From positions 2,157,501 to 2,221,500 of the forward strand of contig NZ_AKGD01000001.1 in the NCBI RefSeq assembly GCF_000271305.1: DNA of 64,000 bases, in the 5' to 3' direction. The translations under genes and the position numbers were made by a program. Positions within the stretch are counted from its first letter, which is position 1, and each line of letters begins with the position of its first letter. The notes below the pieces were generated by a model. That model did no database searches and was not told the DNA's origin. It was given only the letters and a program-made list of their open reading frames with translations. The stretch is from Hydrocarboniphaga effusa AP103 (GTDB lineage Bacteria > Pseudomonadota > Gammaproteobacteria > Nevskiales > Nevskiaceae). This document shows positions 58,235 to 64,000 of the stretch, piece by piece.

Positions 58235-58729
58235 CTAGCGCTTCAGAACGCTGATTCGTCCATCGCTCTCAAGCAGGCACAGCCTGACGTCATCGGGTCT
58301 TTCGGCGTCACCCTGTCGAAGGTGAGTCAGCAAATCCTCATCGCTGATCTTGAACCGGCGTAGCGCTGCTCGATCGACCTTCCCGTCCTTGATCAGTACC
58401 GCGGGCGGAGGGTCTGCAAGTGGCGTGAACCAGGAGTATCGCCAGGACAGGTAATCGATCAGGCGATCCCAAAACACGATCGTCGCAATCAGCGTGAAGC
58501 CAGAACTGATCGACTCGTAGCTGCCACCCATCGCATTCTGCGCGGCGTCGGCCAGGATGGTGATCAGCAACACATCCGCAATTCCCAACTGGCCGGTGGG
58601 TCGGCGGAAAGCCCGCAGGATCACGAAGAGGAACAGATAAGTCAGTGTTCCGCGAACCACCATTTCGGCGATGCTCGAATCTGGAACGAGCAACTGCCCC
58701 CAATCGACGGCGGTCAGATGATCCAGCAT
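58235..58729 (-). CDS. DUF421 / YetF-like membrane protein
   Basis: 164 aa. An N-terminal membrane part (VVRGTLTYLFLFVILRAFRR, LGIADVLLITILADAAQNAM, FTLIATIVFWDRLIDYLSWR) is followed by the cytoplasmic DUF421 domain: AVLIKDGKVDRAALRRFKIS, DEDLLTHLR and VRLCLLESDGRISVLKR. YetF family members are linked to stress and spore coat biology in Bacillus; here it sits in a stress island. Ends just upstream of the small 48-aa gene. Confidence 0.92.
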   Translation of the reverse strand: MLDHLTAVDWGQLLVPDSSIAEMVVRGTLTYLFLFVILRAFRRPTGQLGIADVLLITILADAAQNAMGGSYESISSGFTLIATIVFWDRLIDYLSWRYSWFTPLADPPPAVLIKDGKVDRAALRRFKISDEDLLTHLRQGDAERPDDVRLCLLESDGRISVLKR

Positions 58730-58784
58730 GGGTCATCGTTTCCCAATGTCGAAGTCCCTAAGCGAGACCGTGGATGATCAAGCG

Positions 58785-58821
58785 TGAGCCTCGGTGCTTG
58801 AGGTGCAAGCACCGAGGCTCA
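58785..58821 (-). terminator. Strong hairpin after the DUF4142 gene
   Basis: 16-bp perfect stem (tgagcctcggtgcttg / caagcaccgaggctca) with loop aggtg. It lies directly beyond the DUF4142 stop codon at 58830. No T-run on either side; very stable. Confidence 0.75.
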
Positions 58822-58829
58822 CTCGCCGA

Positions 58830-59372
58830 TCAGGATTTCTTGGGGAGCAGGTCGTGAGCCATGCCGCCGTGGTTTTGAAGCTTCGGCAGGGTCTCGGCCG
58901 CAAACGCCTTCACGTCCGCGTCCTGTCCCTTCTTCGATTCCTGATCGAACAGCGAAACGGCTTCCTTGTGGGAGACGATCATCTGCCGCTTGTACGCCGC
59001 ATCAAAGTCCGCGCCTGCGGAATCCTTGTTGAGACGGTCCAGCATCATCTGGTGATGTTTGGAAAGCGAGGTCGGCAGCGTGACCTTCTTGGCAGCGGCC
59101 AGCTTTTCGAGCTTGGCAGCAGCCTCCGTGTGATCGCTGACCATCTTCTCTGCGTAGCTCTTGACCTGCGCGTCGCTGGCCTTGGTCTGCGCCAGCTTGC
59201 TGGCCTGAATCTCGAACATGCCGGCAGACGCGGCGTTCTCGAAGAATGCCTTGTCACTGTTGGACAGCATGGCTTCGACGAGGCCTGAAGGCTGCATCGG
59301 TTCCGCGGCGTGAGCGAAGGGGGCACTCAAGGCAAGGCAGATGCCTGCTGCGGCAATGTGAGTAATTTTCAC
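58830..59372 (-). CDS. DUF4142 periplasmic ferritin-like protein
   Basis: 180 aa, GTG start at 59372 (ggagaaaaca upstream). Signal peptide ending FAHAAEP. DUF4142 core: FFENAASAGMFEIQASKLAQ, VKSYAEKMVSDHTEAAAKLE, KHHQMMLDRLNKDSAGADFD and KRQMIVSHKEAVSLFDQESK, a four-helix bundle with His and Glu positions that may bind metal. Typical 'outer-membrane stress' annotation; function unproven. Confidence 0.9.
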   Translation of the reverse strand: MKITHIAAAGICLALSAPFAHAAEPMQPSGLVEAMLSNSDKAFFENAASAGMFEIQASKLAQTKASDAQVKSYAEKMVSDHTEAAAKLEKLAAAKKVTLPTSLSKHHQMMLDRLNKDSAGADFDAAYKRQMIVSHKEAVSLFDQESKKGQDADVKAFAAETLPKLQNHGGMAHDLLPKKS

Positions 59373-59518
59373 TGTTTTCTCCGTCCATGGATGGGTGACA
59401 CCGGCGCAGCCTGTGCCCCTTCGACCTCCTGCGGGCTGAAGCGACCTCAAAGAGGTATGCGCTCTCGCTTCGAGTCCTCGGGGAGAGTTCGACGAAATGA
59501 GCGCCCCGCGCGGCGGTC

Positions 59519-60334
59519 TCAGTCCCCAGCTTTGGCAGGCCGTCTTCGCCTTGCGACTCTCGCGGCTTTCAACTCTACCCACGTCGGCGCGTGGTCGCTG
59601 GCATGCGCCTCGCCGCGTACCCACCGATCCACTCCCGCCGAGGTCAGGCGTTTCGCCAGGTCGGGGCTCAACAGGACGTGGTCGATGCGCAATCCGGCAT
59701 CGCGCTGCCAGTGCTGTCTGAAGTAATCCCAGAAGGTGTAGACACGCTCATCGGCGAACTGCTCGCGCAGGGCGTCTGTCCACCCCTGTGCCAGCAATCG
59801 ACGATATCGCTCGCGGCTTTCGGGTTGCATCAGCGCATCTTTCAACCAGGACTTGGGGTTGTAGATGTCTTCATCGGTAGGCACGACGTTGAAGTCCCCG
59901 GCGAGCAGCACTGGATGGCCCGATTCCAGCAGGGCCTGCGCATGCGCAATGAGCTTGTCGAACCAGTCGAGTTTGTAGTCGAACTTGGGACCCGGCCGCG
60001 GATTTCCGTTGGGCAAGTACAGGCACCCCACGATGATGCCTTTCACTGCTGCTTCCAGGTATCGGCTGTGGGTGTCCTTGCCCATGCCCGGTAGTCCACG
60101 CCGCGTCTCAAGGGGTTCGGAGCCTTTCGAAAGAATGGCCACACCGTTCCATGAGGCTTGGCCATGCCAGATGGCTTGATAGCCTGCCTCAGCGATGGCG
60201 CTTTCAGGAAAGGCGGCGTCGGTACATTTGAGTTCCTGCAAGCACACGATGTCGGGCTGATCACGGTCAAGCCAGTCGAGGAGTGCCGGTAACCGCGATC
60301 GGATACCGTTGATGTTGAATGTGGCGACCCTCAT
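59519..60334 (-). CDS. xth: Exodeoxyribonuclease III (AP endonuclease)
   Basis: 271 aa. MRVATFNINGIRSRLPALLD, the catalytic Glu in VCLQELKCTD, LYLPNGNPRPGPKFDYKLDW, LAGDFNVVPTDEDIYNPKSW and the C-terminal ASDHAPTWVEL with the His-Asp pair. It cuts at abasic sites and degrades DNA 3' ends. The C-terminus is basic (ARRRRPAK). Third gene of the ligD-DUF3606-xth set. Confidence 0.97.
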   Translation of the reverse strand: MRVATFNINGIRSRLPALLDWLDRDQPDIVCLQELKCTDAAFPESAIAEAGYQAIWHGQASWNGVAILSKGSEPLETRRGLPGMGKDTHSRYLEAAVKGIIVGCLYLPNGNPRPGPKFDYKLDWFDKLIAHAQALLESGHPVLLAGDFNVVPTDEDIYNPKSWLKDALMQPESRERYRRLLAQGWTDALREQFADERVYTFWDYFRQHWQRDAGLRIDHVLLSPDLAKRLTSAGVDRWVRGEAHASDHAPTWVELKAARVARRRRPAKAGD

Positions 60335-60365
60335 GAGAGGGCCGCCGTCGAGTCAAATCCCGGCA

Positions 60366-60542
60366 TCACTTCGCCAGGGCTTTCCGCACCGCTTCTGCCG
60401 AGGTGCCAACCTTCTCGACCGCATCACGGAGCTGGCGCTCGCTCACGCCCAGTGCCTTGGTCCAGTAGCTGACTTCGTGCGCCTCGTTGACGTTGATGCG
60501 CTTCGAATCCGGTGAATTGCGTAGCTGGGGATTGTCCGTCAT
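60366..60542 (-). CDS. DUF3606 small protein
   Basis: 58 aa. KRINVNEAHEVSYWTKALGV and SERQLRDAVEKVGTSAEAVR are the DUF3606 pattern, a short three-helix domain of unknown role that often travels with stress and repair genes. Its ATG overlaps the ligD stop (ATGA), so the two are coupled; xth follows 31 nt later. Confidence 0.9.
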   Translation of the reverse strand: MTDNPQLRNSPDSKRINVNEAHEVSYWTKALGVSERQLRDAVEKVGTSAEAVRKALAK

Positions 60543-62491
60543 CGCTTTCTCCTTCCTTGAGTTGCGGGAGCATCGAAATCCGGCAGCGTCTGCCGGACGG
60601 AAAAGAAGTCGGCCCACGGGTCCTTCCGGCGCTTGCGTAGCCAACCAGGGGCAGACCTCACATCAAAATCGCGAGGGTCGAGATGCGTAAGGTCGCGCCA
60701 AGCCACCGGCATGGCGACCGTCACACCCGGCCGGGCTCGCGGGGAATAAGGCAGGACCGCAGTCGCGCCCTGTCCATTTCGCAGGTAGTCGACGAATATC
60801 TTTCCGACGCGTTTGGCCTTCGTCATCGTGGCGACGTAGCGCGCGGGTGCATGTTGCGCCAGCGCCGTGGCGACGGACTGGGTGAAGCCCTTCACTGTCT
60901 CCCAGTCCGCTTTCGGAAGGATCGGGACCACGACGTGCAAGCCTTTGCCGCCGGTCGTCTTCACGAAGGAAGTCATCTTCAACTCGTCAAAGATGCCCCG
61001 AACCTCCTGCGCCGCCTCGACGACGGCAGAGAACGGCAAGTGAGTATCGGGATCGAGGTCGATCACCAACCAGTCGGGACGGTCAGGATCGGCCGCCGTC
61101 GCGCCCCAGCCGTGCAGCTCGACGGCATTGAACTGCACAAGTTCGAGCAGGCCCCGCGCGGAGCGCGTGAAAAGAATGTCGTGTCCCGCAACCTTGGTGG
61201 CTTCGATCTCGTCGGAGAAGCCGGGCAGCTTCTGCTTCTGGAAGAAGCACTGCGACGCATTTCCCTGCGGACAGCGGACCAGGGCCAGGGGCCGCTTGTC
61301 CGCGTACGGCAGAATCCATTCGCTAACTTGCTGGTGGTACTGCGCCAGCTCTCCCTTGGTGACGCCTGAAGTCGGATCGATGACGCGATCTGGGTGCGTG
61401 ATGTTGACCGACGAAGCCCGGACGCTGCGACCGCGCGACTTGCTGACCACGGCTTCTACGTCCTTTGCACGCTCGCGCACGACCTGCCGCGCCGGCTTGT
61501 CCTGACGTAGACCTTGGAATGAGGGATGGCGCAACGATCCGTCCTGCGTCATCTCGGTGAACTCAACCTCGCAGACCAGGTCTGGCTTCACCCAGACGGC
61601 ATTCCGAAGTCGAGGGGGATTGGCAACGGCGGGCTCGTCGATCACCCGCTGCTGAAGCTGGCGCCCGATCTGCGTCAGCAACTCGTGATCGAAGCCGGTC
61701 CCGACCTTTCCGTTGAAGCGCAGTTCGCCGCCTTCGCGCGAGGCCAGGAGCAGTGAACGGAAGCCGATCCTAGAGCCCTCTGCCGGCAGGAATCCCACGA
61801 TCACGAATTCCTGACGCTTGTGGCATTTGAGCTTGAGCCAGGATGTGCTGCGACAGCCCTCGTACGGAGACTCGGCACGCTTGGCGATCAGACCCTCCAG
61901 GCCGGCGTGGCAGGCCTGAGTCAATGCGGTCCTGCCGTCGCTTTCAAGATGAGCGCTATAGGCAAGAGGCCACGTCGGCTTGTCGCCAAGCAGCTTCTGA
62001 AGACGCTCCTTGCGGGCAAGGAGCGGCAGTGGCCGCAGGTCTTCGCCATCCACAAACAGAAGGTCAAATATGTAGAAGACCAGGCGTCTCTGTTCCTCGC
62101 GCGGCACCTCCCCGCCACCGCGAGGCAATGCGCGTTGGAGGCGCTGAAAGCTCGTGAGTCCGTCGTCACGGACATAGCAAAGCTCGCCATCGAGAATTGC
62201 CGACATCGTGTTCAGAGCGCCAAGTGCATCTCGAACGAACGGAAAAGTGTCACTCCAGTTCAAACCATTCCGGGAGCGCAGGGCTACGGCATTCTCGTAA
62301 CGGCGCGCTAGCAGCCGGTAGCCGTCGAATTTGATCTCGTAGACCCAATCGCCCGCCGCGGGGGGGCGGTCAACGAGCGTCGCGAGTTGAAGATCAACAG
62401 AATCCAGTGCAGGAGGCCGGCTGGCGGTTGAACGGCGCGGCCCTGACGGCCGGGTCTTCATTGACGGTGGCTTTCGAGTTGGACTGCCCAT
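60539..62491 (-). CDS. ligD: Bacterial DNA ligase D, ligase-polymerase form without phosphoesterase domain
   Basis: 650 aa from ATG 62491. The ligase domain comes first: the adenylation motif YEIKFDGYRLLARR (Lys nucleophile), ILDGELCYVRDDG, YIFDLLFVDGEDLRPLPL, EGLIAKRAESPYEGCRSTSW and WLKLKC. The OB-fold part has GKVGTGFDHELL. The primase-polymerase domain follows (VNITHPDRVIDPTSGVTKGE, WLVIDLDPDTHLPFSAVVEA with the Asp pair, FVKTTGGKGLHVVVP). The 3'-phosphoesterase domain seen in Pseudomonas LigD is absent. It acts with Ku in non-homologous end joining; no ku gene is visible here. Confidence 0.95.
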   Translation of the reverse strand: MGSPTRKPPSMKTRPSGPRRSTASRPPALDSVDLQLATLVDRPPAAGDWVYEIKFDGYRLLARRYENAVALRSRNGLNWSDTFPFVRDALGALNTMSAILDGELCYVRDDGLTSFQRLQRALPRGGGEVPREEQRRLVFYIFDLLFVDGEDLRPLPLLARKERLQKLLGDKPTWPLAYSAHLESDGRTALTQACHAGLEGLIAKRAESPYEGCRSTSWLKLKCHKRQEFVIVGFLPAEGSRIGFRSLLLASREGGELRFNGKVGTGFDHELLTQIGRQLQQRVIDEPAVANPPRLRNAVWVKPDLVCEVEFTEMTQDGSLRHPSFQGLRQDKPARQVVRERAKDVEAVVSKSRGRSVRASSVNITHPDRVIDPTSGVTKGELAQYHQQVSEWILPYADKRPLALVRCPQGNASQCFFQKQKLPGFSDEIEATKVAGHDILFTRSARGLLELVQFNAVELHGWGATAADPDRPDWLVIDLDPDTHLPFSAVVEAAQEVRGIFDELKMTSFVKTTGGKGLHVVVPILPKADWETVKGFTQSVATALAQHAPARYVATMTKAKRVGKIFVDYLRNGQGATAVLPYSPRARPGVTVAMPVAWRDLTHLDPRDFDVRSAPGWLRKRRKDPWADFFSVRQTLPDFDAPATQGRRKR

Positions 62492-62648
62492 GTCCAAAGC
62501 TAGGCGCCGAAGGCTGAACCGGCGCCGCGCGAAGGTTGGGCCCGTCAAGCTGTCAACCTCCGTGACCTCTCGCTCCTCCCAGCGGTGAGCGCGACGATCC
62601 CCAGGCAAAACCGCAAGCGGGAAGGCAGGGCGGTTCCGAATTGTCACC

Positions 62649-62661
62649 TGAACAGAGTTCA
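62649..62661. promoter_or_regulatory. TGAAC-N3-GTTCA palindrome upstream of ligD
   Basis: tgaacagagttca, 158 nt ahead of the proposed ligD start. The same palindrome recurs at 63934 and, degenerate, near 62961. Confidence 0.55.
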
Positions 62662-62713
62662 GCCCCGGAAAAGGCTGGTCGGCCGGCGGAGTGCCGACCG
62701 ACCAGCATCGATG

Positions 62714-62917
62714 CTAAACGCCGCCGCTCTTCATCCCTTTGCTGGTCTGGCGCTTCTCCTTCTTCAAAGCGGCCATGAGGTAGGTCGAGATCGTGTGTTC
62801 GACAACATTCTGGGTGCCGTACACCTTGGCCAGCTCATCGAGCTGCTTCCAGGCGCTGGTGGGCATCGTGATCTTCAGGGGGCGGGTTTCGGGGACGTCA
62901 GGGGTCGAAAGGAACAT
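62714..62917 (-). CDS. Small protein, ribbon-helix-helix-like, 67 aa
   Basis: RPLKITMPTSAWKQLDELAK resembles the strand and helix 1 of a ribbon-helix-helix repressor, and QNVVEHTISTYLMAALKKEK helix 2. Ggagatgcccc precedes the ATG. It lies between the 274-aa gene and ligD on the same strand, with a TGAAC-type half-site upstream. Possibly a regulator of island genes; family not certain. Confidence 0.65.
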   Translation of the reverse strand: MFLSTPDVPETRPLKITMPTSAWKQLDELAKVYGTQNVVEHTISTYLMAALKKEKRQTSKGMKSGGV

Positions 62918-62960
62918 GGGGCATCTCCAGTAGGTAAGCGCCAGCCGGAATTGGCTGGGC

Positions 62961-62977
62961 TGACCACACAGTGTTCA
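62961..62977. promoter_or_regulatory. Degenerate TGAAC/GTTCA element upstream of the 67-aa gene
   Basis: tgaccacacagtgttca retains the right half (gtgttca) and a weaker left half, with a longer spacer, 44-60 nt before the gene at 62917. It is much weaker than the other copies. Confidence 0.35.
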
Positions 62978-62993
62978 GCGCCGGAACCTGCGC

Positions 62994-63818
62994 TTACGAC
63001 TTGGGGCTGGTAGGCCATTCGCTCTGGGGAAACCAGCTCTCCTGACCCTGCACGGCCCGCCGACAGAGGACCGACAACGGTACCCGCTGCACCGTGCGCG
63101 GCGTAGTCCACCGGATCGTCGAAGGGATTTGCACGCGCTGGCCAGGAGGTATGCGGTACTGGGCCTGCTGCTGGTCCAAATAGAAGTAGAGCTGCTTGAC
63201 CTGCGTTCGAATCTGGCGCCACCCAGGTGCAACCGACAACGATCTGACCAGCTGGCGAAGGCGATCATCCGGATGCTGCACACAGTGGCGGATGTGGGCG
63301 CGCATCTCATCCATCACCTGCCGGCGGAAGCGCCAGGTCCACATGACCGGCTTGATGGGTTTGCCGGCCGGCCCTGCGAGCTTCTTACGATGGGCTACTG
63401 GCACCGGCTCGCGCACAAGCTCGTATCGGCCCCACCAGGTGATCGCCGACCTTACATCGTTGGCATTCCGCCAGCGTTCCATCGTCAGCAGTGGATGGTC
63501 TCCCTCGGTTCTGAGGAGCCACCAGTTGAGATCGGTGGTGCCGGCCTGCGGGAAGAGATGCAAGGCGAACACCGCCTGACCTTTCGCACGCCGGCGCGAC
63601 TTCTGAACCTTGTCGCCGGCGAGGTCATAGCGCTCATGAAATCTCGCCGAAAGAGCTAATGCGCGGTCGGCGGGGACGGTTCCGGATACGTACTGCGTGT
63701 AGCCGCGGCTGACATCGAGAAGCAATAGGCGCATGGCAGCGGTGACCGTGGTGGGTACCAGCGGGTCATAGCCGGCTCCAGCCGGCGAGCCGGCATGCAA
63801 CGTCACTATAGTTTCCAT
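62994..63818 (-). CDS. Conjugative-island conserved protein, 274 aa
   Basis: Start ATG 63818. PLVPTTVTAAMRLLLLDVSR is followed by GYTQYVSGTVPADRAL, HERYDLAGDKVQKSRRRAKG, LNWWLLRTEGDHPLLTMERW and MWTWRFRRQVMDEMRAHIRH. It recalls a family of unknown proteins in the replication/transfer part of integrative conjugative elements (PAGI-2/ICEclc type), which I state from memory. It is basic, so perhaps DNA binding. The frame open to 63947 is less plausible. Confidence 0.6.
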   Translation of the reverse strand: METIVTLHAGSPAGAGYDPLVPTTVTAAMRLLLLDVSRGYTQYVSGTVPADRALALSARFHERYDLAGDKVQKSRRRAKGQAVFALHLFPQAGTTDLNWWLLRTEGDHPLLTMERWRNANDVRSAITWWGRYELVREPVPVAHRKKLAGPAGKPIKPVMWTWRFRRQVMDEMRAHIRHCVQHPDDRLRQLVRSLSVAPGWRQIRTQVKQLYFYLDQQQAQYRIPPGQRVQIPSTIRWTTPRTVQRVPLSVLCRRAVQGQESWFPQSEWPTSPKS

Positions 63819-63933
63819 GGAAGGGCATACCTCAGTAGAAGAGATTCCTAGGGAGCCGAAGTGGCTCCGCAGAAACAGTCTTCCGCTCCGGTACACGGCC
63901 TCATTCCCCAGCGCGAGGGAGATGTTCCAGCCC

Positions 63934-63946
63934 TGAACACTGTTCA
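63934..63946. promoter_or_regulatory. TGAAC-N3-GTTCA palindrome upstream of the 274-aa gene
   Basis: tgaacactgttca, 116 nt ahead of the proposed start; a perfect 5-bp inverted repeat with 3-nt spacer, matching the site at 62649 in both arms. Confidence 0.55.
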
Positions 63947-64000
63947 AGTGCCTCGAACCAAGGGGCGCGTGACCACCGCGTGATGTACCTGGCTACCAAC

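Noticed and set aside
26000..64000. CRISPR array or cas operon
   Set aside because: The only Cas4-like feature is the nuclease domain of the helicase; no regularly spaced repeat arrays were seen.
26000..64000. Prophage
   Set aside because: No capsid, terminase, tail, portal or lysis genes are recognisable; XRE regulators alone do not indicate a phage.

Overview
The window looks like a chromosomal segment of a gammaproteobacterium of the order Xanthomonadales (Lysobacterales); the genus cannot be fixed from the sequence alone. Three things support this: high GC, a core gene order (tkt-gap-pgk; speD, divergent osmC-like/crp, trpC-trpD-trpG; coq7 nearby) that I recall from Xanthomonas relatives, and a GTGAGG-type intergenic inverted repeat.

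Region 1 (1-25960) is core genome. It opens inside a 23S rRNA gene, followed by 5S rRNA and a terminator. Next come a ComEA-like helix-hairpin-helix protein, a glutaminyl cyclase-like protein and a lysine/alanine histone H1-like protein. A housekeeping run follows: yicC-gmk-rpoZ, then transketolase-GAPDH-PGK. After that come a RidA/MFS pair and a LemA/TPM/TPM/MoxR/OYE block that continues past a DNA glycosylase into a VWA (CoxE-like) gene. A SanA-like protein, coq7, an RBBP9-type hydrolase, speD, an OsmC/YhfA homologue, the CRP-family regulator and trpC-D-G complete the core part.

Region 2 (about 25960-64000) is an accessory island, probably an integrative/conjugative-type element or its remains. 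It begins directly upstream of trpG, where trpE would be expected, and does not end in the window. Its parts are: XRE regulators with palindromic operators and an unknown three-gene operon (26.1-28.9 kb); a stress cluster of CsbD, large-subunit catalase, hemerythrin, DUF6496 and cupin (29.1-33.2 kb); a MarR/MFS/nitroreductase detoxification cluster (33.9-36.7 kb); a haem-oxygenase-like iron enzyme, SDR and Fic protein (37.1-40.7 kb); a 3.5 kb module of unknown genes bracketed by two copies of a ~230 bp repeat (40.8-44.9 kb); a DNA damage block with a DinG-like helicase carrying a Cas4-like nuclease domain, an MmcB-like nuclease and the lexA-imuA-imuB-dnaE2 mutagenesis cassette (44.9-53.7 kb); a PAS/GAF hybrid histidine kinase; a formaldehyde/alcohol dehydrogenase, DUF421 and DUF4142 proteins; and a repair operon ligD-DUF3606-xth. 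Two genes at the right end resemble cargo/backbone genes of conjugative islands.

Taken together, the island looks like a stress and DNA-repair island: peroxide removal, electrophile and aldehyde detoxification, end joining, base excision and SOS mutagenesis, controlled by its own repressors. The least explained part, and the best candidate for an undescribed system, is the minus-strand operon 41254-44053. It encodes a 57-aa peptide, a TM2-domain protein, a 195-aa protein with a Walker-B-like strand but no P-loop, a two-TM protein and a 313-aa protein. It is flanked by the repeat copies and an 81-nt hairpin.
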